DNA of 64,000 bases. It comes from Misgurnus anguillicaudatus. Taxonomy: Eukaryota > Chordata > Actinopteri > Cypriniformes > Cobitidae. The stretch spans positions 35,188,001-35,252,000 of the forward strand of contig NC_073340.2 in the NCBI RefSeq assembly GCF_027580225.2. Direction: 5' to 3'. A model generated the notes under the pieces. It was not told the origin of the DNA. It saw only the letters and a list, made by a program, of their open reading frames with translations, and searched no databases. The position numbers and the translations under genes were made by a program. Shown piece by piece: positions 11,990 through 23,841 of this stretch (its first letter is position 1; each line of letters opens with the position of its first letter).

Positions 11990-12653
11990 AGTGAATTGCA
12001 TCAGCAGAGAACCTTCACAATACATTACAATACATTCAGCAGTTGTTCATGTGATATGATTTGTAATACAATAAAACTTTAAACTGTATAAAGAAGATCA
12101 GACATTAATTATTACAGAGTATCACAAAACTTTATTCATGTCATCCCAAAACTTCAATATAATCATGACAAACATGATTGGATACAAAAATTAGTTTGAA
12201 GATGCAGAAAGTTTTAAAACAGACATTAACATCACCAACACCAAATGCAGAGATTGAAGCGTTTGATAAATGAGACTCAAAAGATTAGTCTGTGCATCTT
12301 AGTATTAAGTTTTCACAGGTCACGTGATTATTTTAAAATGTTTTCCTATACAGAAAGAAGCACAAGTCATTTTACATTTAAGCTGTATATACACTCTGTA
12401 CAGAACAATAACAATCATATTTCACAGAAATATATACAACACAGAAAACTGAGCTTTAGTCCTATTAAACCATACAATCACAGTCCTATAATAATTCAGT
12501 ACTGTTGTTTATCATTCAACAGTCATTAGATTTGATCTGGTACACAAAAGAGTTTATCTATATGGATTCTTATTGGTGACCAGCAGATCTGATGAGGACT
12601 GTATAACATTAAAGATTCATAATCCTGCATGAGCTTTGGTTAAAACATGAATA
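11990..12653 (-). other. 3' UTR and 3' flank of Ig receptor gene A
   Basis: This block matches 50148-50716 and 63361-64000 over most of its length (for example CAGCAGAGAA...TTCA, ATACAATAAAACTTTA, AGAAGATCAGACAT). On the minus strand AATAAAGTTTTG near 12127-12136 is a polyadenylation-signal candidate. Three copies of the same 3' end show a tandem gene family. Confidence 0.65.
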
Positions 12654-12889
12654 TTAGCTTGATGTGATACTGTTGTTACACTGACACTGTTTCTCTATCT
12701 GAACATTCGCTGATGTTTCTTTCAACATTGCTTCTCTATCACAATGTTCACTGATGTTATGTTCACATGTAGCTATATTATAATCATGTGAAGGTCTAGG
12801 CGTCTTCCGTCTCATCCAGAGAAACAATGCCACAGCTACAATGGCGAAACAGACCAAGAGACACATGATGACGGCAACAGATGAATTAT
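12654..12889 (-). CDS. Gene A, transmembrane and cytoplasmic-tail exon
   Basis: The acceptor (TTTTTTCAACCAG) opens the exon in phase 1. Its product starts DNSS, then a hydrophobic span VAVIMCLLVCFAIVAVALFL, a basic stop-transfer WMRRK and a tail of about 50 residues ending in a stop at 12654. The one tail tyrosine, SHDYNIATC, is not a canonical ITIM, and the membrane span has no charged residue for adaptor pairing. The gene B counterpart (50717-50883) has a shorter tail. This makes gene A a type I membrane protein. Confidence 0.75.
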
Positions 12890-13088
12890 CTGGTTGAAAA
12901 AATATAAAAATATATTTAGAGGTGCATTTAAACATGATTATGACATTGCTTAAAACATAAAAACAATCTCAGTGTATTAGACAGGATCTCTTCTATATTG
13001 GACCTTGTTAAGCATTTAAAACTATCAACTCTATCAACTTTTCCAATGAGTTAATCTGTGATCAATAATTTATTGAATAAGTTAATAC

Positions 13089-13151
13089 CTAGGCCAGAAG
13101 TTTCCCCTGTAGATTCATTAAACTCTCCACCTTTGAATGTGTTTGATTCAC
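13089..13151 (-). CDS. Gene A, stalk exon (21 codons)
   Basis: Acceptor CTGTTAACAG and donor GTATTAAC bound a 63-bp, phase 1-1 exon encoding a Ser/Thr/Gly/Glu-rich stalk (GESNTFKGGEFNESTGET). It aligns in position with the 57-bp stalk exon of gene B. Both small size and composition fit a membrane-proximal stalk. Confidence 0.55.
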   Translation of the reverse strand: MNQTHSKVESLMNLQGKLLA

Positions 13152-13572
13152 CTGTTAACAGATTTTAAAAACACAGTTAATAAACCCCAAAACTCTAAGA
13201 AAGGATGTGTTAATTTTTTACATATCTTTTTGTGTTATGCTTTTAACAAATTATGTGTAATTTTAACAAGGTGTGTTACAAGGTGTGTTACAAGTAACAG
13301 AAAATGTGTTGTTTCAATACTAACACAGAGATGTGTTGTTTTTAACACATCCATTCTAAGAGTGAAACATACAGCATAACATATAACATAAACAATGTTT
13401 TTATACTGTTACAACATTATTGTGTGAAAGCAAAGGGTTAACTGAGTATTTAGCATAAATGTTACAATTTATTACATATTTGGGATTTAAAGTATTTGCT
13501 ATAATGACAGCAGAACTCAATATGACATGAATTCAATAATCAGTGATCAATAAATATTGAATGAATGAATAC

Positions 13573-13590
13573 CTGTCTCATCTTTAACAG
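13573..13590 (-). CDS. Gene A, possible 18-bp stalk microexon
   Basis: A consensus-like donor follows ACAG (GTATTC), and the 18 bases encode AVKDET in phase 1-1. The acceptor is weak: the gene B equivalent reads TTTACAG, here TTTACAAAAG. The model stays in frame with or without it. Confidence 0.35.
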
Positions 13591-13692
13591 CTTTTGTAAA
13601 CAGATTTTAAAATCACTGTTAATAGATTCATGATAGATGTACAAATGTGGATTTATTTCACTATAAACAATGTGAAAGCTGTTAAACTCTAC

Positions 13693-13986
13693 CTGTTATC
13701 TTCACACTGAAGTATGTTGTCTTTCTTCCACATGTGGTTTGTAAAAAGAATATGAAATTTGTTGTCATGGCTTTTTTTGCAGTATAAGGACATGAAAAAG
13801 TGCTCTTTTGTATACAGGGATCCTTGATGAAGTGCTCTCTATAGATTATTGGGTCATCATCTGCTGCTGTAGTCATAAACTTGTACCACACAGCGCAGCA
13901 TCTTTTGATCGGATAAGAAACTGTGCAGGTGAGAGTTATTTCATCTCCCACGTGTGCAGTCACATTTTTACAGGTAATTGGGATAT
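13693..13986 (-). CDS. Gene A, Ig-like domain exon (fish immune-type receptor)
   Basis: Acceptor TTCTTTTGCAG and donor ACAG/GTAGAG bound a 294-bp, phase 1-1 exon of 98 codons. The product is one extracellular Ig-like domain: DIPITCKNVTAHVGDEI, then LTCTVSYP (B-strand Cys), WYKF, FSCPYTA and LQTTCG. Seven cysteines are present, more than a standard Ig fold. It pairs with the leader exon at 33004-33079 and the transmembrane exon at 12654. The full model is about 223-229 residues: signal peptide, one Ig domain, stalk, membrane span, tail. The family looks like a lineage-specific fish receptor; ligand and exact name are not recognised. Intron 1 is about 19 kb because of the insert at 14618-32995. 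Confidence 0.75.
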
Positions 13987-14609
13987 CTGCAAAAGAACAG
14001 ACAATAAACAGACAATAATTAAACAGAAATGGGACAAAAATAATAATTTGTATCAGAATAAATCAAATTAATTTTACATATGAAGATTTTAGATTCTATT
14101 CAATAGGTTTTCTTCTTTTAAACATAAATCTGTAATTTTAAAGGAACAGTATGTAAGAAATGTACATCAATTAATCATAAAATGGCCCTGATATGTCACT
14201 AGACATTAAGAAATAATTTTCATTTCAAATACTTATATCACTGACAACAGTGGTCCGGCCAGGATATTGTCATTTAAAAAGTGGAGTTGCAGCCCTCAAC
14301 TGATGTTTATGTTGTCATTTTGTGTATTTGTGTAAAATGCACACAGGTAATGTTTTTAGTAAGGCATGTTTGTTAAACTAGTTATATTTCCTAATTAAAC
14401 TAAGGCCTAGTCCTGGATTAAGATAATCCTGGTCCGGGAAACTGCCCCATAAAGATTTAAGATTAAAAATCTGCTGTGATTTGACAGTGTTTATTTGTTA
14501 CAGGACTAAAGTGTTTTAACATCACACACTGTTAAACCAGCAAACTGACCATAAAACTTTACCAGTAAAAGTGACTAACTGTAATTCAGAGTTTCTTAGA
14601 TGAATTTAT
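13987..14609 (-). other. Gene A intron 1, proximal remnant
   Basis: 14460-14609 matches 58640-58755 directly downstream of the gene B leader (CACACTGTTAAACCAGCAAAC, AGTAAAAGTGACTAAC). This shows that it originally abutted the leader exon now at 33004. A fragment of a repeat ending GGGAAACTGCCCC lies at about 14400-14452. Confidence 0.7.
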
Positions 14610-15299
14610 TATATTACAACGTGATCTCATGAAAATACGTATCTATTTGTACGTAAAATGTGTCTATTGCAAACGTATGCATGAAACGTTTAAATAGATG
14701 CCTATACGTACAATATACACGTATTACGGCTTCAAAAACGTAAAACTCCTACGTTTTTTCACAATAATTACGTATAAATGCTTACGTATAGAGAATGTGA
14801 GATGACGTCAGGCTGCGCCGGAAGGATAGTTCTCTGCTGGAGTTACTGGTTTTTATGCCCCCCTGTTCAATTTTTTGTCTGAACGTTGAAATCTTTATGT
14901 ACACTGAATTAAATAGAAAGTGTTATCTAATGGGAAAAGCTGTTATCGCAAAACAACAGTTTTTGGAAAAATGAAAGACTATATAGCGACACGTACGCGA
15001 GTTGGCAGCCCAATGGATAACAGACTTGACGTACCGCCTCCAACGTTACTGGGATACTCGGACATTTCGCGTTTTTATTTGAGATGTGTTGATATAATTC
15101 TCCTTATCACGATTTTAACGCTTTAAGCAAACAATAAACTAAGTAGATTATTTCATGCAATATGCATGACGTTAGTTTCACACTCTCGCGTTGTAGCATA
15201 ATTTTTAATAATCACTTGTAGTAAAATCATGTTTTTTACAGAACATTAGTAAGTTAGACATACAATATTGTCATATGCAATAAGGAATAACATATATAA

Positions 15300-15492
15300 A
15301 AATGGTTAGTTAAGGTTCGTTATGGAACTTTAGTAGAGAAATCTGCATGTATGTTTGGGGGTTGTATAATATTTAACTTATGTTATCAGGTACGCATTTT
15401 TCCCCTTCGCTTTGCTTGGACAACTTCCGGTGTTACGGCATTTCTCCTTTTGCATCTCCTGCGCACTGTGTGCTGTGCAAAGAAATATAGCG
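15300..15492 (+). promoter_or_regulatory. Putative promoter and noncoding first exon of the exon-repeat gene
   Basis: A donor GCG/GTAAGC at 15492 and an acceptor TTTTTACAG at 15951 define a 459-bp intron ahead of the start codon. The sequence before the donor is locally richer in GC (CTCCTGCGCACTGTGTGCTG). The exon's 5' limit and the promoter cannot be set from sequence. The intron carries a short CATC repeat at about 15505. Confidence 0.4.
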
Positions 15493-15975
15493 GTAAGCAA
15501 TTCATCCATCCATCCATCCATCCAACAGTTTTCTTATTTATATTATTTGTTAGGTGATATTGCATTCAAAGTAAACTATAATTTTAGTATGTGTATAGTT
15601 GCATGGTCACATGTAGTTTCTCGTTTAACGCGAAAATCTTTCAAATTGTATAATGTATTAAAGTGTCTGCAGCATGTGCTAATGTTATTCCTTACACTAA
15701 GTACTGTACTGTGTAAATGTAAGATATTTAATCCACCAGTTCATAATACACTTGAAAAAGCTCACTTAACTCGTATAGCTCCTTACCATCTTGAAACGGC
15801 TTGGACCAGCTTTAACATGTTTAATTTAAGTTATTGAAGTAACCTTAAAACAGCACCACACCAGCAACGTTAATCAGCATGAAAATTGTATTGATCTATG
15901 CTATTTTGTAGAAGCATAACAGTATAACATTGCATTGAATGATTTTTACAGGTGTTCTCATGCGTGTGTCACAGG

Positions 15976-17645
15976 ATGCCTGGATCAACTTTCAAAAAAT
16001 GTAAATCATACACTGTCCAAATTTCTGTGGCTTGCAAAACCTGCAAACACTGCAGACAAAAGCAAGAAATGAAAAAAGCAATACAAGTTGCCAAACAAAA
16101 AATAAATGAGCAATGGAAAGTTGCAAATAATTTCTGTAAACTTGTAAATTCTGGGTGTACATGTTCTGGTAGGTCATTATTTAATACATCCCAATGCCTT
16201 GCCTTGCCTAATACATTCCAATGGTGAAGTTGCCCTTTATTGTGTCTGAATGTTTATATGTGTCTCTATACGTTAGCATGTGTGTTTGTAACCACTGTTT
16301 GTTTTTTAAATTATTCCAGAAATCTTTCTTGTCACATGCATTACCTATTTCACAGCAGAGGACTGCAGTGCTGCTGTACAAACCTCTTCTGCAGCAGCCA
16401 ATGTCCCTCATCTGCCTGTCTCACAATCACTTAAAGGTAACACTTATACTACTAACTCTCTATCTGTCCATTCTTTCATCCGTACATCCTCCCTACCATC
16501 CATCCATACGTCCTACCTAGACCTGTCCATCTGTCTGTCCATTCATTATTCAGTCTGCAAGTTTCTGTCTATCTAATCACTTTACACTTTCTTTAGGTCC
16601 AAAAGACTCCAGTGCTGCTGTACAAACCTCTTCTGCTGCAGCAAATGACCCTCATCTGTCTGTCTCACAATCACTTAAAGGTAACACTTACGCCGGTTTC
16701 ACACCGCAAGCATGAGCAGCGCGTATCCGTAGCGTGAGCAGTTCGTGAGGAGAGCGTTTGCTGCGCGTGTCCATTGTGCTTTCACAACGGCTGCGTTTGC
16801 AGCACATACTGTGCAGTTTAATAACAGTATAAAAATCTCAACTTCTCATTACTTTATTTTACATGCATTAATCAGCAAAACCTCTTCAAGATGCTTTTTG
16901 ATGGTCAGTGTAATTTATGTAACTGTGATTTGTTTAACCCACATTGTTTTCGTGCTGTTCTGGTCCGTGTAATGACAGATATAGATACACAATTATAGAC
17001 ATAAAAAGCCCATGGCACATTATTAAATCTGTTTCTCTGAAGTTTTATGATAAAATAAAAAAATCACTCAGTGATTGACAGCATGAAGTAGTCGATCATG
17101 TTTCCCTTCAACAGTTTAAGCATAGATTTATAGATGTATCTATTTCTCTGAAGATTATAGATGAGGACTCATTTAGTGCTGGGCAGACAGTGAATGACAG
17201 CGATCTTCTGGTGTTTTTAAAGGTGCCCTTCCTCTGTCATTTTTATTGTTTTAGACTGTTGTCTGAGGTCTACTCATGACGTTTGCATGGTTTTTACATC
17301 CAAAAACATCAAAAGCAATAAGTAATAGGCCATTTTGTACCCTGATTTTGAGGCTGGTTAGAGAAGTGATCCGTTTTAATGGGCGGGCTGCTTTGACGAC
17401 TTGGATGTAAACGCCCACTGCTATGAATGGATAACAGTTTATCGTTCAAACTAACTTTCAATTTAATCTCATGTGTAATCAGTTTAATGTTAAGTGAGTG
17501 TCTTAAGACACAGTGTCTTTCTTACACACGCATATTTTATCATAAACCCTTTTGACACACACACGCGTCTTTTATCGTAAACCCACGCACAAAAAAAACA
17601 CATGTGTCTTTTATCGTAAACCCTTTCGATGCGCGTGTAGCAGCG

Positions 17646-17685
<40 letters not shown>

Positions 17686-20600
17686 TTTTCGACGCGCGTG
17701 TAACGAAGGCACAAACACACACATGTGTTTTTTATCACATTCAATGCGTGTGCATCATGAATTCGCGTGAATCGCGTCCCTCTGAAGAGAAATCCTGGCC
17801 GCAACTGATAGTGACACATAGTACTAAAGTGTTTTACTCACACAAACACGCGTGTCTTTTATTATAAACCCTTTCAAAGCGTGTGCAGCATGAATTCGCG
17901 TCCCTCGGAAGAGAAAACACCGGCCGCCACAGTGACACATAGTACTAATGTTTTACTCACATAAGCTGCGCCATTCTCTCCGGATCCAATATTGATGGAG
18001 GAGCATTGCTTTTTAATCGCAGTCTCTCTTCACATCCAGCGTTCTTCTGAACATCCAAACATGTAGCAACTGTTATGATTCCCTCGTTTAATAGGAATGA
18101 TGTCTCTCGACGAAAAACAATGGCCCGAATACGGTACGGTTGACGTTTAGCCATCCTTGCTTGCTGTAACTTGTTATGAAAACAAACTCAACTACACGTA
18201 ATATGTGGGCGCGGTCTCAAGTTGAAGAGCTCATGAATATTAATGACCTCGATCAGTTCCACTTCACACTGATAAGCTTTTCAAACTGACCTGATTTCTC
18301 CGCTTATTTCTTTTCAGTGGCTAGAGCTGACAGAGGAGGTGGAAGTTAATTTTCACATTCACGACACAACACAAACACATATGGACCTAACACATATCAA
18401 AAAATACAAGTAAAAACGGTTTTATGTGGAAGGGCCTCTTTAAATATTTCATTGCTTTCTTTTAAGTTGCTCAAAGTCATGACTGTTTGAAACACACTTG
18501 GCGTCACATTTATGATTTTATAGTAAAATTACACTTTTTTATGTCGATCCATGACCATTTAAAACATAAACAACGCACTGTCACTTTAATTGAGCGTGAG
18601 CAGCACAGCAAAAATAGAGCCGATGCTGAAATGATCGCAGCACTGCTGCTTCAGCGACGGTCCTGCCACGCGAGCATGCGCTGCTCACGCTTGCGGTGTG
18701 AAACCAGCGTTATACTACCAACTCTCTATTTGTCCATCCTCCCATCCATACATCCTCCCTACCATCCATCCATACGTCCTACCTACCTGTCCATCTGTCT
18801 GTCCATTCATCATTCAGTCAGCATGTTTCTGTCTATCTAATCTGTCATTTTACACTTTCTTTAGGTCCAAAAGACTCCAGTGCTGCTGTACAAACCTCTT
18901 CTGCAGCAGCCAATGACCCTCATCTGCCTGTCTCACAATCACTTAAAGGTAACACTTATACTACCAACTCTCTATCTGTCCATCCATAAATTCATACATC
19001 CTCTCATCGATACATTCTCCCTCCCATTCTTCCATACATCCTCCCTAGACCTGTCTATCTAGTCTGTCTGTCTGTCTGTCTGTCCATTCATTATTCAGTC
19101 TGCAAGTTTCTGTCTATCTTGTCTGTCTGTCTGTCTGTCTGTCTATCCATTCATCATCCAGTCTGCAAGTTTCTGTCTTTCTAATCTGTCATTTTACACT
19201 TTCTTTAGGTCCAAAAGACTCCAGTGCTGCTGTACAACCTCTTCTGCAGCAGCCAATGACCCTCATCTGTCTGTCTCACAATCACTTAAAGGTAACACTT
19301 ATACTACCAACTCTCTATCTGTCCATCCATAAATTCATACATCCTCTCATCCATATATTCTCCCTCACATTATTCCATACATCCTCCCTAGACCTGTCTA
19401 GCTAGTCTGTCTGTCTGTCTGTCTGTCCATTCATCATCCAGTCTGCAAGTTTCTGTCTATCTTGTCTGTCTGTCTGTCTGTCTGTCTATCCATTCATCAT
19501 CCAGTCTGCAAGTTTCTGTCTATCTAATCTGTCATTTTACACTTTCTTTAGGTCCAAAAGACTCCAGTGCTGCTGTACAACCTCTTCTGCAGCAGCCAAT
19601 GACCCTCATCTGCCTGTCTCACAATCACTTAAAGGTAACACTTATACTACCAACTCTCTATCTGTCCATCCATAAATTCATACATCCTCTCATCCATATA
19701 TTCTCCCTCCCTTTCTTCCATACATCCTCCCTAGACCTGTCCATCTGTCTGTCCATTCATCATTCAGTCAGCATATTCTGTCTATCTAATCACTTTACAC
19801 TTTCTTTAGGTCCAAAAGACTCCAGTGCTGCTGTACAAACCTCTTCTGCTGCAGCCAATGACCCTCATCTATCTGTCTCACAATCACTTAAAGGTAACAC
19901 TTATACTACCAACTCTCTATCTGTCCATCCATAAATTCATACATCCTCTCATCCATATATTCTCCCTCCCATTCTTCCATACATCCTCCCTAGACCTGTC
20001 TATCTAATCTATCTGTCTGTCTGTCCATTCATTATTCAGTCTGCAAGTTTCTGTCTATCTTGTCTGTCTGTCTGTCTGTCTATCCATTCATCATCCAGTC
20101 TGCAAGTTTCTGTCTATCTAATCTGTCATTTTACACTTTCTTTAGGTCCAAAAGACTCCAGTGCTGCTGTACAAACCTCTTCTGCAGCAGCCAATGACCC
20201 TCATCTGCCTGTCTCACAATCACTTAAAGGTAACACTTATACTACCAACTCTCTATCTGTCCATCCATAAATTCATACATCCTCTCATCCATATATTCTC
20301 CCTCCCATTCTTCCATACATCCTCCCTAGACCTGTCCATCTGTCTGTCCATTCATCATTCCAGTCTGCATAGTTTCTGTCTTATCTAATCTGTCATTTTA
20401 CACTTTCTTTAGGTCCAAAAGACTCCAGTGCTGCTGTACAAACCTCTTCTGCAGCAGCCAATGACCCTCATCTGCCTGTCTCACAATCACTTAAAGGTAA
20501 CACTTATACTACCAACTCTCTATCTGTCCATCCATAAATTCATACATCCTCTCATCCATATATTCTCCCTCCCATTCTTCCATACATCCTCCCTAGACCT

Positions 20601-22380
20601 GTCTATCTAATCTGTCTATCTAATCTGTCTGTCTGTCTGTCTGTCCATTCATCATCCAGTCTGCAAGTTTCTGTCTTTCTAATCTGTCATTTTAGACTTT
20701 CTTTAGGTCCAAAAGACTCCAGTGCTGCTGTACAAACCTCTTCTGCTGCAGCCAATGACCCTCATCTGTCTGTCTCACAATCACTTAAAGGTAACACTTA
20801 TACTACCAACTCTCTATCTGTCCATCCATAAATTCATACATCCTCTCATCCATATATTCTCTCTTCCATACATCCTCCCTAGACCTGTCCATCTGTCTGT
20901 CCATTCATCATCCAGTCTGCAAGTTTCTGTCTATCTAATCTGTCATTTTACACTTTCTTTAGGTCCAAAAGACTCCAGTGCTGCTGTACAAACCTCTTCT
21001 GCAGCAGCCAATGACCCTCATCTGTCTGTCTCACAATCACTTAAAGGTAACACTTATACTACCAACTCTCTATCTGTCCATCCATAAATTCATACATCCT
21101 CTCATCCATATATTCTCCCTCCCATTCTTCCATACATCCTCCCTAGACCTGTCCATCTGTCTGTCCATTCATCATTCAGTCAGCATATTCTGTCTATCTA
21201 ATCACTTTACACTTTCTTTAGGTCCAAAAGACTCCAGTGCTGCTGTACAAACCTCTTCTGCAGCAGAAAATGACCCTCATCTGTCTGTCTCACAAACAAA
21301 CAAATTTCGGTACAAGATTAAAGGTAATTCCCTGAATGAATTTTTGCTTGCTTATTACAATATTTAACACATTCATGTTTACTGAATCTATAGACACATC
21401 AAAAAATCTATGAACACATCGGGCAAAAAGAATGTGGTTTGCAAAATGAAAAACATTTAGTGGTAACCAATTAAAGTAGTTTGGCCATATGTACACTGAA
21501 CTGTTATAAGATTGTTTTGGTCTTTTCAACTATTTAAAAAAAATAAGAGATGTGACATGTGAATTTTATTTTGGACATGCTGGCATTATCACAGCATTCA
21601 AAAGCTAACACATACTAGTTTTAGTAACTATCATCCTATGTTAGTACCAACATGCACATCAGGCCTTATGCTGCTGAACAGGAGTGTTAGATTTTTTTAG
21701 TAGGAAAAGAGATCCATTGTCATCTTTCTGCATCCACACTGTATATGCCTTTTATTTTCTATCCTACATCCGGCATTGTGTTGTTTAAAGCCTCAGTCCT
21801 TCTCAAATAGTAATATGATTGTTTATGCTCTCTTCCTATTAGACTGTCCTGTGCATTTACTCAAAGAACACTTTCCATTTGTAAAAACCATGGGAACGAG
21901 AAAAGCAAAAAATGTAAGTTACATTGAGTTTTTATTTGGCTTGAATTTAAATTTCTGTGCAGGATCAGAGAGCTTTGTGATAAATTTCTTTGTTAAAAGA
22001 AATGGTTAAAATGTCGAAAATAAAACGTATTATTTGCTTATTTTCAAGGGAATAAACAAACAAAGGTTTCGCTGGCAGCCTTGCTCTGGCTGGTATGTAT
22101 TTTTTATATTAGTTTGTAAATATAAAATATTATTATAAATATAATATAAATAATAAACATATACATTGTCACAGTTTTACATAAGTTTGTTTAATTTTTA
22201 TTCTCTATGTCTTCTAATATTTTGCTACTTAAATTCTACAGTGTTACTTGCATCTTTTTTTAATAAATGTCAGTTAGGGTGAAAAAACAATGTACTTTTT
22301 TATATTTATATTTTAAACTTATATTGTTTTTCAGTGGAGTAAAGTGGAAGGACACATGGGAGCTTCATTCGGATGAATAA
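15976..22380 (+). CDS. Zinc-ribbon-like protein with tandem 28-residue exon repeats
   Basis: Exons by splice site and phase: 15976-16168 (ATG, 64 codons), 16356-16436, 16597-16680, 18865-18948, 19209-19291, 19552-19634, 19810-19893, 20146-20229, 20413-20496, 20707-20790, 20963-21046, 21222-21323, 21843-21913, 22049-22092 and 22335-22380 (TAA). Omitting the two 83-bp exons, the model is 1125 nt, 374 residues and in frame throughout. The N-terminus has KKCKSYTVQISVACKTCKHC, resembling UPF0547-type zinc ribbons, with Tyr where the second Cys is expected. It is followed by a Lys-rich helix. The middle is GPKDSSAAVQTSSAAANDPH-type repeats, Ser/Ala-rich and probably disordered. The C-terminus is FRWQPCSGCGVKWKDTWE. 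Proteins with these two ends recur in fish genomes (from memory). Function unknown. It lies inside the 18.4-kb insert and runs convergently with the KDZ transposase, so it is probably passenger cargo. AATAAA overlaps the stop codon. Confidence 0.7.
17219..18441. mobile_element. Nested element with AAAGRKGCCCTTCC ends
   Basis: AAAGGTGCCCTTCC at 17219 is mirrored by GGAAGGGCCTCTTT ending at 18441. It lies wholly inside the Harbinger-like element. It contains a CA repeat at about 17651-17682 and duplicated segments reading TTTTATCGTAAACCCTTT. ORFs across the CA repeat are artefacts. Confidence 0.6.
17645..17684. repeat. (CA)n microsatellite
   Basis: About 16 uninterrupted CA units. Confidence 0.95.
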
Positions 22381-23589
22381 AGTAATGTTTTTTTTTCAAA
22401 AGCTTACTGCACTAAACCCTTAAATGTATGTTAACCATTAATATTTTATATTGTTTTATGTTTTTCTATACAGACATTTGAAAACATTTAACTATGTTGA
22501 TTGATCTGTGTATCTATTGGCCATGTACAGTTATTTTTATCTTGACTGCTCCCTCTTATAGTATTTGTTAATTTGTCCCCCCGCTCTGTTCTCTGTTACC
22601 CTTTTGTTTTCCTATGTTTTGTCCTCTGTCTGTTTTCCTCCTCTGTGGTTCCCTGCAGGAATCCTGACCCTTGACGTTTTGCCAGCCCTGTATTGCCTGA
22701 GTCCTCTCAAACACTGACGAAGAAATTAACATTGTGGAGAGTTTTGATGATCTTTTGTTGTTCAATAAACATGAATCTGCACACTGCATGAGTCCTTGCC
22801 TCATATGTACCCAACTCTAATGCATATTTATCAAAGAACTGTGCTAGTTAAAAATAAGTATAGCAGTTTATATATGTTATACACAGACGGGGTATATAGA
22901 ACATATTGTATATTGTGATTATAACTATAGAAAAATTGATATAAAATGTATTATTATTTGTTTCCTTTTACATAATATTTTTATATTTACAATATTGCAT
23001 TCAATAGTTATTATTAAATATACTACTTTACTATTGTTTTTATAAAGGTATCTCATAAATTGTGAATAACATTAACAGCATGACCATTTTGTAGTGCTAC
23101 TATCAGTAACTTTTGTACATAGTTAAGAAAAATGTTTTTTTTTGTGGTAATTAGACAAAAACTGTAGTCTTTTGCAGACATTCTATAACATTTACCTTCT
23201 GTATTTCTGTGTCATCGTCAGAATTCAAATCATAATGAAATTGAATTTAATTGTAATTTAATGTCAGTTCTTACGTGAGCATTTTAGTATATGCACAATT
23301 TTACCACTGGAAGGTCCACAACAGAGGATGTGTATCATATAGACCATAAGGGCATTCAAGATGGTACATTTCACTCAAATAAATGTCAAAAACTCTTTAA
23401 GAGTTTGTACAAGTAACAGCATGCAATGGTTTACCTGTAAAAGTCTGTAACTATTCCTAATCCTTAGTCCAAGTATTTATGTCAAGAAACATCTCTGTTC
23501 TTACAGAAACAGAAAGTAACACTGTTCCAACAGTAAATTTGGTCCTTAAATCTGGATAAACATTGATACCTACATAAAGTGAAGGAATT
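22381..23589. other. 3' flank of the exon-repeat gene; no further gene seen
   Basis: Besides the AATAAA at the stop codon, TTCAATAAACATG at about 22761 is another possible polyadenylation signal. The rest is AT-rich without supported ORFs. Confidence 0.4.
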
Positions 23590-23841
23590 TGTGACATGCT
23601 TGTCAAGTATGCAACACAAACCTGAAATGTGACCCCTGCATTTAACCCATCACAGTGAGTAGTGAACAGATGCACTGCAAGTACTGAACACACACACCCA
23701 AAGCAGTGGGCACACCAGGAGCAATCACAGGTGCCTTGCTCAAGGGCACCACAGTCGCAACCTGCCAGACCTGAGAATCAAACCAGCAACTCTCATGGGG
23801 GTTACAAGCCCAACTCTCTAATCACTAGGCTATGACTGCCC
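23590..23841 (-). mobile_element. tRNA-derived SINE
   Basis: Read on the minus strand from 23841, it starts GGGCAGTCATAGCCTAGTGA (A-box-like TAGCCTAGTG) and has GGTTTGATTCTC (B-box-like) about 50 bases on. A conserved body follows (GTGCCCTTGAGCAAGGCACC). This head-plus-body structure fits a fish tRNA-derived SINE; the body motif recurs widely in fish (memory). The 3' end is approximate. Confidence 0.7.

Larger units (their letters stand above)
16691..18709. mobile_element. Harbinger-like element, 2019 bp, inside an array intron
   Basis: The ends are CGCCGGTTTCACACCGCAAGC and, in reverse, CGCTGGTTTCACACCGCAAGC. A 3-bp TTA duplication flanks it (16688-16690, 18710-18712). Every other array intron reads ACACTTATACTACC across this site, giving the exact empty site. 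A TTA-type 3-bp target and the TIRs fit PIF/Harbinger. No transposase ORF is present. Confidence 0.85.
16356..21323 (+). repeat. Array of eleven tandem exon-intron units
   Basis: Each unit is a CTTTCTTTAG acceptor, an 84-bp exon, a GTAACACTTATAC donor and an intron of about 160-260 bp rich in CTGT and CATC tetranucleotides. The first copy (16356-16436) is diverged and 81 bp; the last (21222-21323) is extended to 102 bp with a new C-terminal sequence. Copies at 19209 and 19552 are 83 bp. Intron lengths fall into classes near 175 and near 255 bp, indicating unequal duplication of whole units. Confidence 0.9.

Noticed and set aside
17490..17870. ORFs across the CA repeat
   Set aside because: Poly-Cys/Val or Thr/His runs come from the microsatellite inside a nested transposon.
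16356..21323. CRISPR-like array of regularly spaced repeats
   Set aside because: The context is a eukaryotic nuclear genome. The repeated segments are 84 bp with splice sites, the 'spacers' are themselves near-identical, and there are no cas genes.
23590..23841. A functional tRNA gene
   Set aside because: A- and B-box-like motifs are present, but the tRNA-like head is diverged and fused to a SINE body.
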